From Myxococcota bacterium (lineage in GTDB: Bacteria > Myxococcota_A > UBA796 > JAFGLY01): a stretch of DNA of 64,000 bases. The notes below the pieces were generated by a model that had not been told where the DNA came from, did not search any database, and worked only from the letters and a program-made list of their open reading frames with translations. Below, in pieces: positions 40,661 to 49,888 of this stretch. The first letter of the stretch is position 1, and each line of letters begins with the position of its first letter. The DNA is taken from contig JAJRWT010000029.1 of assembly GCA_024276675.1 (NCBI GenBank), positions 124,001 through 188,000 of the forward strand, read 5' to 3'. The translations under genes and the position numbers were made by a program.

Positions 40661-40662
40661 GT

Positions 40663-41115
40663 CTGGGAGGGGGACGGCCAGGTGATCGCGGACGGCCCTG
40701 TTGCCGTTCGAGGAAAGTCCGAACTCCACAGGGCAAGGTGCCGGGTAACGCCCGGTCGGGGAAACCCGGAGGAAAGCGCAACAGAAAGCAAACCGCCAGG
40801 TCACGGCCTCCCGGACCTTGTCCGCGCAATCCCCAGGGCAGCGGCGCGTACGAGTCCGGGGAGGAGGCGAACCCTCTTCGGCAAGGTTGAAACGGTGCGG
40901 TAAGAGCGCACCGGCGGTCCCGGTGACGGGATCGGCCAGGCAAACCCCACCAGGAGCAAGGCCAAGTAGAGGAACGTTCGAGGACTGCCCGTTCGAGTTC
41001 CGGGGTTGGCCGCTAGAGGCCTTCGGCAACGCAGGTCCCAGATGAATGATCATCGCCCTGCAATGGGGCGACCCAGGCAGGGAACAGAATTCGGCTTACG
41101 GCCACCCTCCTCCCG
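40663..41115 (+). ncRNA. rnpB: RNase P RNA component (class A)
   Basis: All conserved core blocks of bacterial type A RNase P RNA are present in order: GAGGAAAGTCC (40710), ACAGAAAGCAAACCGCC (40789), GGTAAGAGCGCACCG (40899), GCAAACCCCACC (40939), GGAGCAAGGCCAAGTAGAGG (40953) and AGATGAATGAT (41040). The P1 helix can be drawn between GGGAGGGGGACGGCC (about 40665-40679) and GGCCACCCTCCTCCC (41100-41114); this sets the ends to within a few bases. It cleaves 5' leaders of tRNA precursors. It is divergent from dnaG, with a sigma-70 promoter just upstream. Confidence 0.95.
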
Positions 41116-41142
41116 CCCCCCTGGCTCTGGCCACGGGGGCGG
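41113..41142 (+). terminator. Hairpin at the end of rnpB
   Basis: CCGCCCCC/GGGGGCGG stem of 8 bp with a 14-base loop that itself can fold, followed by CACCTTTACC. The T-run is short, so rho-independent termination is possible but not certain. Confidence 0.5.
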
Positions 41143-41182
41143 CACCTTTACCTGCAGTAGCCCCCCCCTGGCGGCCCGCCAG

Positions 41183-41542
41183 TTACTCCATCCATGCCTG
41201 CCGGGAATTGTCGCCAGTGTCGCCCTGCCAATGAGAACCCCCGGACGATGACTGTTCAGGGAAACGGTAGATCACCGTTCCAGGTTCGGCCATCAACAGT
41301 TCCTGGGCAGCCATCCTGCGCAACGCCATCGGGCTGTTGCGAAGCGTCTGTATTTCACGCTGGTAGATGAGGTTTTCTTTTCGGACACGAGTGATGGACT
41401 CCTGGACCTGGGCAAGTTGCACCTTGAGCCTGTGGCGCATGATCAAGCCGTCGGAGCCGAAAATCGCCAGGAACACCAGCACACAGGCCAGCAGTGCCGG
41501 AGCGATGGTCAAAAGAATACTTCGTAGACGATAGGCGTTCAC
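41183..41542 (-). CDS. ftsB: Cell-division protein FtsB (septum formation initiator)
   Basis: About 119 residues if started at GTG 41542 (VNAYRLRSILLTIA). It has one transmembrane helix (about residues 7-29), then a coiled coil (MRHRLKVQLAQVQESITRVR), and the signature end of the FtsB/DivIC domain (ALRRMAAQELLMAEPGTVIYR). A Ser/Gln-rich tail follows. No good ribosome site is seen before the GTG, and the frame is open far upstream, so the start is uncertain. FtsB forms a complex with FtsL and FtsQ at the division site. Confidence 0.8.
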   Translation of the reverse strand: MNAYRLRSILLTIAPALLACVLVFLAIFGSDGLIMRHRLKVQLAQVQESITRVRKENLIYQREIQTLRNSPMALRRMAAQELLMAEPGTVIYRFPEQSSSGGSHWQGDTGDNSRQAWME

Positions 41543-41835
41543 TGTCTTGGAGTTGGATGGATGTCTGGAGATGCGGGCCAGGAATAGATGGTTGGCGACG
41601 TTCGACCGCAGGAGAGAAGAGAGGTCAGTTGGCAGGTCAACGCTCCATGCAAACAAACCCCTGTAATAATAGCGTACTATCCCGTTGCAGGAAAGCACTT
41701 CCTCGAGAATCCGGCCACCGCAATCCAATAGGAACCCTCCAACACGCGAGAGAGCTTGGGGTTGGTTGGAGCAGGGGCGCCCATCCTTGGCGAAGTTGCC
41801 GGCAGGGTTTTCACATCCCGGGACGAGCCCCGGGT
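41543..41835. other. Intergenic region between ftsB and tolR-like gene
   Basis: 293 bp, open in the ftsB frame but with codon use that does not look coding. I see no RNA gene. It probably contains the ftsB promoter. Confidence 0.4.
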
Positions 41836-42276
41836 TCACTTTTCGGTGGGATCGCCCTTTTTCCCCGCGCCATCTCCTCGCACCTCGGTGGCTATGGCGA
41901 GCCTGGACAAGCCCATGCTCTTTGCCAGGTCCATCACGGCGACCACTCGCCCATGTTCAACCTCGGTATCGGCCTTGATCACCACAAGCGTATTGGGATC
42001 GGATAGCGCCGCTTTGCTGAAGGCTTGCCCCAACCTGGTCCAATCCACGGGAGAACGATCCAGGTAGACAGCGCCATCTGCGGTCATCCAGATGTTCAGA
42101 TCTTCCTTTTCCCGTATAATGGTCTGAGCACTGCTACGGGGCAGGTCCACCTGTATACCTGGAGTGGCGATAAAGGTCGTGGACACCATGAAGAAGAGTA
42201 CGAGCTGGAAAATGATATCGATGAGGGGGGTGACATCCACCCTGACTTCTTCCCGTCGTGTTCGGGAGAGGTTCAC
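41836..42276 (-). CDS. Biopolymer transport protein TolR/ExbD family
   Basis: A 146-residue protein read from GTG 42276 (GGAG 9 bases upstream). One helix carries the conserved Asp (VTPLIDIIFQLVLFFMVSTT), and a periplasmic domain ends in a basic tail. This is the full TolR type, in contrast to the Asp-less ExbD at 14654. Its partner is the TolQ-like gene immediately upstream. They would form a proton-driven motor such as TolQR (outer-membrane constriction at division). ftsB lies downstream. No TolA, TolB or Pal is in the window. Confidence 0.9.
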   Translation of the reverse strand: MNLSRTRREEVRVDVTPLIDIIFQLVLFFMVSTTFIATPGIQVDLPRSSAQTIIREKEDLNIWMTADGAVYLDRSPVDWTRLGQAFSKAALSDPNTLVVIKADTEVEHGRVVAVMDLAKSMGLSRLAIATEVRGDGAGKKGDPTEK

Positions 42277-42440
42277 CTGGATATTCTCCTCGGAAACGGG
42301 GTAATACTAATTCCGGCAGGTTCGGTTGGCCCAGTTGCCCGACACGGACACATTCCACTGTGCTCGTACGCGTGATGGGCACGAGCCCTGCACAGGCACG
42401 GCCCGTGCCGACCAGGTGCGACAGCTTCCAAGGTCCATAT

Positions 42441-43064
42441 TCATGAATCCCCTGCCTTCCTTTCCGAAGCCGTGATCCTCTCGATGATGTCGATTGCGAA
42501 TGCCTCCATTTCCATCACAAGATCGTCTACCCGAGCCAGGAGATACTTGTAGGCGATAATGGCTGGAATCCCCACCGAAAGCCCGGCAAAAGTGGTGATC
42601 AACGCCTGGGAGATACCTCCGGCCAGGCTGGACACCACCCCCACACCTTCGCGCTGAATCACCTCGAAGGTGAGGATCATGCCCCAGACCGTTCCCAGCA
42701 AGCCCAGCAGGGGCGCCACGGCTGCCACGGTTCCCAACACACCCGTATACCGCTCCAGTTCGGCGGCCTCGCGGCGACCGGATTCTTCGAGACGTTCCTT
42801 TATTCGCTCCCATGGTTCATCGTGGTATGCAATGGCCACTTCCATCACCCGGGATAGAGAGCTGACCCTTTTCCGACACAGAGTCAGGGCATCGTCCCAT
42901 CGCTGCTGATCCACCAGGGCCTCCAGTTCGACCTGGAACCCGTGTGGAACCACCCGCGCCCGGCGAAGTGCCAACAACCGTTCACAAAGAGCGGCCACAG
43001 CCACCACCGAGGCAATCCCGATGGGGATCATCACAGGTCCACCGCTGACCAGAAACTCGATCAC
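42441..43064 (-). CDS. TolQ/ExbB/MotA-family protein
   Basis: A 207-residue protein. It has an N-terminal helix (MIEFLVSGGPVMIPIGIASV), a cytoplasmic loop, and two helices in the TolQ block (LLGLLGTVWGMILTFEVI and the LITTFAGLSVGIPAIIAYKY segment). It pairs with the tolR-like gene 164 bp downstream. Likely function: proton channel driving an envelope machine, similar to Tol-Pal. ATG 43064 is divergent from the metallopeptidase gene at 43257. Confidence 0.9.
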   Translation of the reverse strand: MIEFLVSGGPVMIPIGIASVVAVAALCERLLALRRARVVPHGFQVELEALVDQQRWDDALTLCRKRVSSLSRVMEVAIAYHDEPWERIKERLEESGRREAAELERYTGVLGTVAAVAPLLGLLGTVWGMILTFEVIQREGVGVVSSLAGGISQALITTFAGLSVGIPAIIAYKYLLARVDDLVMEMEAFAIDIIERITASERKAGDS

Positions 43065-43256
43065 ATGTGCTCCCAGTTGACAAGTCCGGATGGGACGGGG
43101 TTTCGTACCTGCAGATTAATCCGCTGGCAGAAATTCGTGGACTGCAAGTTATGACTATTGCCGGAAAAGTACAGCAGCGTGCCCTTCAACACCCCAGGCG
43201 CTCCAGACTTCCAGGACGCCGGCTCGGCCAGGCCCATCTCCGGTCAGAGATTTTCC

Positions 43257-44348
43257 ATGCATTACAAAGCCACTTCTCACCTCCATTCCACCTGGCTACG
43301 CGCCATCGTGGCTCCCCTGTTGGGTATCCTGGCCACCACATCGGGCTGCAAGGTGGGGTATGTCCTGGAAAGCGCGTACTACCAGGCCGAGCTACTTGCG
43401 GGCCGCCAGTCGCTGGAACGGGTCATGGCCAGTGCCGACCTGACCCCGGAGCAACGAAGTCGGCTGGGGATGATCCCCGAGATCAAGGCCTGGGGTGAAC
43501 AGAACGGCCTGAAAAAAAGCCACAGCTACGAAAGCGCCAACCTGGGCTGGAAAAGAACCATCTACAACTTCTCCGCCTGCCCGCCACTGTCTTTCGAACC
43601 CGTCACCTGGTGGTTCCCGGTGGTGGGCAGGGTTCCCTACCTGGGCTTTTTCAGGGAGAGCAAGGCTCTGCGCTACCAGGAACGCTACCAGGCCAAGGGC
43701 TACGATGTCTGGGTCCGAACAGCCGGCGCCTACTCCACCCTTGGTTGGTTCCGCGATCCGGTGCTCCCCGACATGCTCAACTGGAACGACTATCAAATTG
43801 CAGAGACCATTCTCCACGAATTGGCCCATGCCACCCTGTGGCTGCCGGGCAGCGTTCAACTGAACGAGACCTTCGCCAACGTGGTGGGCGCAGCCGCAGC
43901 CGAGGGTTGGCTGATCCAGCGCTACGGCCAAGGCAGCCCGGAGCTGCAAACCATGTACGAGAGGCGCTCCGATTCCAGAGCATTTCGGGCAATCCTGAAA
44001 AACACCTGTGACAAGCTGAACACCCTCTACACGGATCCCGATATTCCCACGTCCGAAAAACTGGAAATGAAGCAAATCATAATCGAGAGCATCGAGGACT
44101 CCACAAGGCAGTCCGGACTACACCGGGAAGCCGCCTACCTTGAGATGGTGCGCAGGGGGCCGTGGAACAACGCCAGACTCATGCAGTTTCGCACCTACAA
44201 CTCCAACAGGGATGTCTTCGAGCTGCTCCTGGAACAAGAGGGTGGAGATATTTCAAGGTTCATCGCCAGGATAGACGAGATCACCCGGGGCAGTGGCGAC
44301 CCCATGGGATCACTCCTCGAAGCCGCTGGTGTTGCGACCCAAAACTGA
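43257..44348 (+). CDS. Putative aminopeptidase lipoprotein (HELAH zinc peptidase)
   Basis: A 363-residue protein from ATG 43257. The N-terminal signal ends in the lipobox TTSGC (Cys31). The zinc-binding signature HELAH (in ILHELAHATLW) and a downstream NETFANVVG with Glu make it a metallopeptidase of the PF10023-type predicted aminopeptidases. The layout, with a long N-terminal helical region and FFRESKALRYQ segment, fits that family. It probably acts in the periplasm or at the outer membrane on peptides. ATG after GATTTTCC has a weak ribosome site, so the start may move slightly. Confidence 0.8.
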   Translation: MHYKATSHLHSTWLRAIVAPLLGILATTSGCKVGYVLESAYYQAELLAGRQSLERVMASADLTPEQRSRLGMIPEIKAWGEQNGLKKSHSYESANLGWKRTIYNFSACPPLSFEPVTWWFPVVGRVPYLGFFRESKALRYQERYQAKGYDVWVRTAGAYSTLGWFRDPVLPDMLNWNDYQIAETILHELAHATLWLPGSVQLNETFANVVGAAAAEGWLIQRYGQGSPELQTMYERRSDSRAFRAILKNTCDKLNTLYTDPDIPTSEKLEMKQIIIESIEDSTRQSGLHREAAYLEMVRRGPWNNARLMQFRTYNSNRDVFELLLEQEGGDISRFIARIDEITRGSGDPMGSLLEAAGVATQN

Positions 44349-44603
44349 GCCCCGGTGTAAATATTTTTGAACATGTCAAGAACCTGGCACAGCCTGCCGA
44401 CTAGAGCAGCAGTCAGACACGTTTCAAGACCCAAGCTCAACCCCAGCTCCTCGACCGCATAGCCCCAGAGCTTCGCATGACCTTCGAGTCAGTGTTCAAA
44501 GCCCTGTTTGGGCGGTCGAACGAGGAGCCCCATCAACCCGGGCGGCGGGAAAAGGGCGTCCACAACTGTGCTTTTCTGGCGAACGAAAGAGAAGGGAGCC
44601 GCC

Positions 44604-45542
44604 ATGGCACGAATATTGCTGTCATACAAGGAGAACGAAGAAGACGACAATCGGAGGAGATCTATGGGGTCTGTCAATCCCAGCAGGGTAAGCCATGCTC
44701 AAAAACGCGGCGGGCAGCTCTTGAACAAGTACCTGAAAAAAATGGGCGAGATCCCTCTCCTGTCACGGGACGCCGAGATCGAGGTCGCCCGCCGAATCGA
44801 AGCAGGTGGGCCCGACTCGGAGTTGGCAAAGCAGGCCCTCATCAATGCCAACTTGCGCCTGGTGGTGAGCATCGCCAAGCAGTACACCTACAGGGGGATG
44901 CCCCTGTCCGATCTGATCCAGGAGGGCAACCTGGGGCTCATCAAGGCCACGGAGAAATTCGATCACACCAGGGGTTTCAAGTTTTCGACCTATGCATCCT
45001 GGTGGATCCGCCAAAGCATCATCCGGGCCATTGAAAGTCAAATACGCACCATCAGAATACCGATATACAAGCTGGAAGTGGTGAACAAGGTGCACCACAC
45101 CCAGAAGGAGATGTTCCAGGAGCTGGGCAGGGAGCCCAACCTCCGCGAGATCTCGGAGAGGCTGGAATTGGAACCGGAAAAGGTTGAAGCACTTATGCGC
45201 CTGACCCGGGAACCCATGAGTCTCGATGCCCCGGTAAACGACGAAAGCGACTCCACCATCAGCGACTTCATCGAGAACCCCCACTGTGAGAAGCCCTCCA
45301 CCGCCATCGAGGACGCATCACTCCGTGAACAGGTGGAGGAGGTACTCGCCATGCTGACCCCTCGCGAAGAAAAAGTCGTGAGGATGCGATACGGAATCGG
45401 AGAACCCTGTTGCTATTCCCTTGAAGAAATCGGTATGCGCTTCCATCTCACCAGGGAACGAATCAGGCAGATCGAGATCAAAGCCCTGCGCAAACTGCGG
45501 CACGCCAAGCGCCGCCAGGCACTGGACGCTTTCGTCCACTGA
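44604..45542 (+). CDS. RNA polymerase sigma-70-family factor (RpoD/RpoS-like, group 2)
   Basis: A 312-residue sigma factor from ATG 44604 (GGGAG 5 bases upstream). Regions 1.2, 2 ([52 protein letters not shown]), 3 and 4 ([32 protein letters not shown]) are present, while region 1.1 is absent. This is a non-essential alternative sigma of the primary-like group, as in RpoS or myxobacterial SigB/SigC types. It is a second, shorter sigma beside rpoD. The regulated genes are unknown. Confidence 0.92.
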   Translation: MARILLSYKENEEDDNRRRSMGSVNPSRVSHAQKRGGQLLNKYLKKMGEIPLLSRDAEIEVARRIEAGGPDSELAKQALINANLRLVVSIAKQYTYRGMPLSDLIQEGNLGLIKATEKFDHTRGFKFSTYASWWIRQSIIRAIESQIRTIRIPIYKLEVVNKVHHTQKEMFQELGREPNLREISERLELEPEKVEALMRLTREPMSLDAPVNDESDSTISDFIENPHCEKPSTAIEDASLREQVEEVLAMLTPREEKVVRMRYGIGEPCCYSLEEIGMRFHLTRERIRQIEIKALRKLRHAKRRQALDAFVH

Positions 45543-45636
45543 AGATCCCGTCGGCGCCCACCACCTTTTCACCCATGTATCCATGCTGGGCAGGGGTAGT
45601 GGCTGGTGGAAGGGATACGAACGGGGACTGGCAAGA

Positions 45637-46206
45637 CTACCAGACTTCCACCGTGCCGAACTCCGGTTGCTGGTCCAAGGCGCCTGGCTCCCGGTCGTTG
45701 GAATCTTCCGGCAGGGCCATTCCATACTGTACACGAAGGGCCCGCACCACTTCCGGAGGGGTGAGATCCGAGACGAACAAGAACGGATAGCGCCCCCCCC
45801 GAATACCTGAATCCTGAAGCGGAAACTCCAGAGAGGCCACGAGGTCTTCTACGCAGGCCACAAGCTGGGGATCGCCCAGCGTGTCCATCACCGCATTGGC
45901 ATCAGCCACTTCGCCTTCGGGACCGAGCACGAAACGGACCACGACTTCTCCGTAGAGGTAGGGGTCAGTCTTCAGGGCCCTCTGGTAGCATATCTGAGCT
46001 TCGGGTTCTGCTGATCGGAACACCTCTGCCACCAGGCGGCGCTCCCTGCTTGGCTGCCTTTCGGGAGGGATCTCGGTATCACCATCCATTACCGTGACAT
46101 GGACCATGGAGGCACTACCTGATTCCAGCATGGCTGTCTGTACTGAACTCTCCTTGTGGGGACAGGCGGACAAAGACAGGAGAAAGGTTGACAGGAGAAG
46201 TTTCAA
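45637..46206 (-). CDS. AgmX/TonB-like lipoprotein
   Basis: A 189-residue protein with a lipobox LSLSAC (Cys15). After a linker, residues about 65-130 hold a small domain with the order C-YQRALKTDPYLYGEVVVRF-VLGPEGEVADA, like the AgmX/PglI C-terminal domain and TonB-type periplasmic folds. The Cys pair (C73 and C115) could be a disulfide. AgmX in Myxococcus is associated with adventurous gliding and similar envelope machines. The link to the ExbB/ExbD motor genes in this window is only suggestive. The start is ATG 46206. Confidence 0.75.
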   Translation of the reverse strand: MKLLLSTFLLSLSACPHKESSVQTAMLESGSASMVHVTVMDGDTEIPPERQPSRERRLVAEVFRSAEPEAQICYQRALKTDPYLYGEVVVRFVLGPEGEVADANAVMDTLGDPQLVACVEDLVASLEFPLQDSGIRGGRYPFLFVSDLTPPEVVRALRVQYGMALPEDSNDREPGALDQQPEFGTVEVW

Positions 46207-46266
46207 TGAGAATACCCGACAGTTGCCATGATGGTGTTCAAAGGTTCAAGAACTCGCGACATCTCG

Positions 46267-47754
46267 TTACTGGGTGGAATCGAAATCATACCTCAGATCT
46301 GGAAAACGGGCTGCCCCGACTTCGTCCAGACGCCCAAGCGATGGCCGGCTGGGCGCGGATTTCAGGGTGTCTGGTTGCTGGCCGGCTTCCCGAGCTACCT
46401 GTATAAGAGCGTCGGCAAAGGCGTCGAGTTCATCCAGAGATTCGGTTTCGGTGGGCTCGATCATCATGGCATGAGGCACAACCAGGGGGAAGTAGACGGT
46501 GGGAGGGTGGAAACCGTAGTCCATGAGCCTCTTCGCGATGTCGATGGTTTGAACGCCGTGTGCCCTCTGCAGACGATCAGTGAGGATTACCTCGTGCATG
46601 CATGGCTGCGGAAAAGCCACCTCAAAGGCTTTGGAAAGCCGCACACGCAGGTAATTGGCGTTCAGGATGGCCATGCGGGAGGCGTGCGTCAGGCCCTGGG
46701 CTCCCATCTCCATGATGTATGAAGCGGCCCGGAGGACAACTCCAAAATTGCCGTAGAAGGAACGAACCCTTCCCACACTGTTGGGTCTGTCCCATTCCAG
46801 TGTCAATGGATCACCGCGGTGTATCACCGGGACAGGCAGAAATGGTTCCAGTTCCTGGGTGACAGCCACGGGACCGGCTCCGGGACCTCCGCCACCGTGG
46901 GGCGTGGAGAAGGTCTTGTGGAGGTTGAAGTGCATCACATCCATACCCAGATCGCCGGGTCTGACGATTCCCATGAGTGCGTTGAGGTTTGCGCCATCTC
47001 CGTAGACCAGACCGCCCGCTTCGTGTACCACCTTGCAGATGCTTGATAGATTGCGCTCGTACAGGCCAAGGGTATTGGGATGGGTGACCATCAAGCCGGC
47101 CACCTGATCGTCCATGAGACGGGCAACGGTGTCCACTTCCAGTATTCCATCGGGACCGGCAGGCACCTCGACAGCCTGGTATCCGGCCATGCTGGCTGAC
47201 GCCGGGTTTGTACCGTGGGCGCTGGCGGGCACGAGAATCTTTGAACGAGGGTCGCCACGGCTTTCTTGACAGGCTCTGATGAGCAAGAGCCCCAGGAGTT
47301 CCCCGTGAGCTCCGGCGGCGGGTTGCAGAGTAACGGCGTGCAAACCCGTAAGGGCCTTCAGGGAGTCTTCTACGAAGGCCATGACATGGAGCGCACCCTG
47401 GAGGGTCTCCACGGGCTGCCAGGGATGAAGCTGCGCAAAACCATCCAGAGCCGCCAGATCCTCGGCGACCCTGGGGTTGTATTTCATGGTGCATGAACCC
47501 AGGGGGTACAAGCCTGTGTCGATGCTGTAGTTCCACTGGGAAAGCCGCGTATAATGCCGAACCACCTCTGGCTCGGAGAGTTCCGGGAGGCGCATGGGGG
47601 CCTGGCGGAGAAGATCTTCGGGCAGATCGTCGGCAAGGGGGACTCCACTGGTCGCGGGGCGCCAACCAGTTCGGCCTTCAACGGAGCGCTCGAAGAGAAG
47701 CGGCTCGCTCTGCAGCAGACCGTTGGTCCCGGACGTTGTCTTCACTGTTGACAT
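46267..47754 (-). CDS. gcvPB: Glycine dehydrogenase (decarboxylating) subunit 2, GcvPB
   Basis: A 495-residue PLP enzyme subunit from ATG 47754 (GGGAG 7 bases upstream). The PLP lysine is in FNLHKTFSTPHGGGGPG, with HGTNPASASMAG and GDGANLNALMG at the active site. With GcvPA it forms the split P-protein that decarboxylates glycine and passes aminomethyl to lipoyl-GcvH. It is last in the operon fmdB-folD-gcvT-gcvH-gcvPA-gcvPB. The split form is standard in many bacteria outside Enterobacteria. Confidence 0.95.
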   Translation of the reverse strand: MSTVKTTSGTNGLLQSEPLLFERSVEGRTGWRPATSGVPLADDLPEDLLRQAPMRLPELSEPEVVRHYTRLSQWNYSIDTGLYPLGSCTMKYNPRVAEDLAALDGFAQLHPWQPVETLQGALHVMAFVEDSLKALTGLHAVTLQPAAGAHGELLGLLLIRACQESRGDPRSKILVPASAHGTNPASASMAGYQAVEVPAGPDGILEVDTVARLMDDQVAGLMVTHPNTLGLYERNLSSICKVVHEAGGLVYGDGANLNALMGIVRPGDLGMDVMHFNLHKTFSTPHGGGGPGAGPVAVTQELEPFLPVPVIHRGDPLTLEWDRPNSVGRVRSFYGNFGVVLRAASYIMEMGAQGLTHASRMAILNANYLRVRLSKAFEVAFPQPCMHEVILTDRLQRAHGVQTIDIAKRLMDYGFHPPTVYFPLVVPHAMMIEPTETESLDELDAFADALIQVAREAGQQPDTLKSAPSRPSLGRLDEVGAARFPDLRYDFDSTQ

Positions 47755-47856
47755 TTGAATGCTCCCGGAGCTTCTGGTTCCAGCTACCGTCCTTCGGACG
47801 TGGTTGTCGGGGGACGAACGCCCTGTTGGGCAGGTCGGCCAACGAGGCCGACAAAT

Positions 47857-49254
47857 TCAAGCCCCCCGTGCAGGAGTGGCGTTTCCACGGAAACGAGCCA
47901 GACGCGAGAGAAACGAATCCATTTGTTCCTTGCCCAGCACCTCGGTGGCACAGATGAGCAGCTCGTGAGATCTTCCACCCGGGAAGCGGTCCATTGGCAG
48001 TCCCGCAAAGAAACCGTCAGGCAGCATTTCTTCCACGACCCTGGCAGCAGGCACGGGAGTGCGAATCACCAGTTCGTGAAAGAATGGAGCATTGTAGACC
48101 AGATCGAATCCCGGGAGCGCTGAAATTGCCTTCTTGAGATAGAGCGCGTTGGAATGGCTCTGCATGGCCACCTGGCGGAGGCCGTCGGGGCCCAGGAGCG
48201 AGAGATAGATGGACACCATCAAGGCGCACAAGCCCTGGTTGGTGCAGATATTGCTGGTTGCCCGTGCCCTTCGAATGTGCTGTTCGCGTGTGGCCAGGGT
48301 CAACACGAAACCCCGCTGCCCCTGAGAGTCGACGGTACGCCCCACCAGGCGACCCGGCAGTTGCCTGAGGTAGCGGCGGCGGGTGGCGAAGAGGCCAAGG
48401 TGTGGACCGCCCATGGAGAGCGGAATGCCCAGGGCCTGGCCCTCACCCACAACGATGTCGGCTCCAAGTTCTCCTGGAGAGCGCAGCAAGGCACAGGCGT
48501 GAGGATCTGTCACCACCACCACCAACAGGGCCCCCGCATCGTGTACCAGCGGGCAAATGACAGGGAGGTCTTCCAGCAGGCCATAGAAGTTCGGACTCTG
48601 CACGGCCACGCAGCAGGTTTCGCGATCCAGTTGCCGGGAGAGATCCTGGATGGATACACGCCCATCGCGTCGGGGGGGCAGGTGCGCCAGTGAAATCGGC
48701 CCAGCCCTGGAGTACGTGACACAGGTGGCCCGGTAGTCCGGATGAATCGCACCGGCGAGAATCGCCCTGGGGCGACGGCCACGCAACACCCGGTGGGCCA
48801 TGGAAAGCGCTTCCGCCAGGGCGCTGGCCCCGTCGTAGGTGGAGGCGTTGGCCACATCCATTCCAAAAAGCTCACAGACCATGGTCTGGAATTCGTACAT
48901 GGCCTGCAGAGTGCCCTGGGATATTTCCGGCTGGTAGGGGGTGTAGGCTGTCAGGAATTCTCCCCGATCCACCAGGTGCGATATGGCCGATGGGATGCCG
49001 TGCTTATAGGCACCAGCCCCCAGGAATGAGAGCACCTGGTCGGTGTGGGTGTTGAGAAGGGCGAGCCGTTTCAGCTCATGAACCAGTTCCGGTTCAGATA
49101 TCGGCGAGGCCATGGGGAGGGAACCCTGGAACATGTCGCCTCGTGGTACCACCTGCCCTATGAGATCATCCACCGAGGAGAGGCCAAGGACGTTCAACAT
49201 GCGTTCAATCTCGGGCCCGGTAGCGGGGATAAACCTGGAAACCGTGTCGGCCAT
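47857..49254 (-). CDS. gcvPA: Glycine dehydrogenase (decarboxylating) subunit 1, GcvPA
   Basis: A 465-residue subunit from ATG 49254 (MADTVSRFIPATG); a GTG 24 bp upstream is a poorer choice. It has GAGAYKHGIPSAI, FLTAYTPYQPEISQGTLQAM and NASTYDGASALAEAL, which mark the GcvPA N-terminal half of P-protein. It pairs with GcvPB to form the active site. The gap from gcvH is 177 bp, with no clear riboswitch, and 102 bp separate it from gcvPB. Normal length. Confidence 0.95.
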   Translation of the reverse strand: MADTVSRFIPATGPEIERMLNVLGLSSVDDLIGQVVPRGDMFQGSLPMASPISEPELVHELKRLALLNTHTDQVLSFLGAGAYKHGIPSAISHLVDRGEFLTAYTPYQPEISQGTLQAMYEFQTMVCELFGMDVANASTYDGASALAEALSMAHRVLRGRRPRAILAGAIHPDYRATCVTYSRAGPISLAHLPPRRDGRVSIQDLSRQLDRETCCVAVQSPNFYGLLEDLPVICPLVHDAGALLVVVVTDPHACALLRSPGELGADIVVGEGQALGIPLSMGGPHLGLFATRRRYLRQLPGRLVGRTVDSQGQRGFVLTLATREQHIRRARATSNICTNQGLCALMVSIYLSLLGPDGLRQVAMQSHSNALYLKKAISALPGFDLVYNAPFFHELVIRTPVPAARVVEEMLPDGFFAGLPMDRFPGGRSHELLICATEVLGKEQMDSFLSRLARFRGNATPARGA

Positions 49255-49431
49255 TCCATTTTCCTTGTGGGAGATCACTGGAGAATCAAACCGTGGAGTA
49301 TGTTGTCAGAACTCACACGAAAACGCCTTCCCGAGTACGGGTACCCGGGCGCTCCAGGTACCAGGGAGCTTTTCTCGTGGGAAACCCTTGCGCGAACCCT
49401 CGCGGGAAGGTGATACCGCAGCCACATGGAC

Positions 49432-49824
49432 TCAGGAGTCTTGTTCCGCGACAAATGCCTGGTAGGTCGAGGCGTCCATGAGTGCGTCCACCTGGGCAGG
49501 ATCCGACAAACGAATTCGCAGCAACCAGCCGCCACCGTATGGATCCTGGTTCACGAGTTCCTCGGCACCGTCCAGGTCTTCGTTGGTATCCAACAGTTCT
49601 CCGCCAACGGGTGAAAAGACCTCGCTCACGGCCTTGACGCTTTCCACCTCGGCGACGACATCGCCAACGGCGACATGGTCACCGGGTTGGCTTCGATACT
49701 CTATGTAGACGACATCGCCCAGACTGTGTTGAGCGAAGTCGGTTAGTCCGATTACGGCCTCGTCGCCTTCGACGCGCACCCACTCATGCTCTTGGCTGTA
49801 CCTGAGTTCGGGAGGAAACTGCAT
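49432..49824 (-). CDS. gcvH: Glycine cleavage system H protein
   Basis: A 130-residue lipoyl carrier. The lipoylation lysine is at residue 64 in ESVKAVSEV, with the conserved Glu two before it and the SPVGGELLDTNEDL loop after it. It shuttles the aminomethyl group from P-protein to T-protein and then electrons to the L-protein. It lies between gcvT and gcvPA in the operon. Unremarkable in length and sequence. Confidence 0.97.
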   Translation of the reverse strand: MQFPPELRYSQEHEWVRVEGDEAVIGLTDFAQHSLGDVVYIEYRSQPGDHVAVGDVVAEVESVKAVSEVFSPVGGELLDTNEDLDGAEELVNQDPYGGGWLLRIRLSDPAQVDALMDASTYQAFVAEQDS

Positions 49825-49888
49825 GACTGCTCCTATGGGCAGACTGTTGATTGATTGGCGGCGTGCTGACGAAAAACAGGAAATTCAG

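Noticed and set aside
40496..41053. Open frame overlapping rnpB on the minus strand
   Set aside because: It lies across the conserved RNase P RNA and the dnaG start; no protein features.
49255..49431. Possible glycine riboswitch before gcvPA, or in the gcv operon
   Set aside because: No conserved glycine-riboswitch core was recognised in the 177-bp gap or in the short gaps before gcvT and gcvH.
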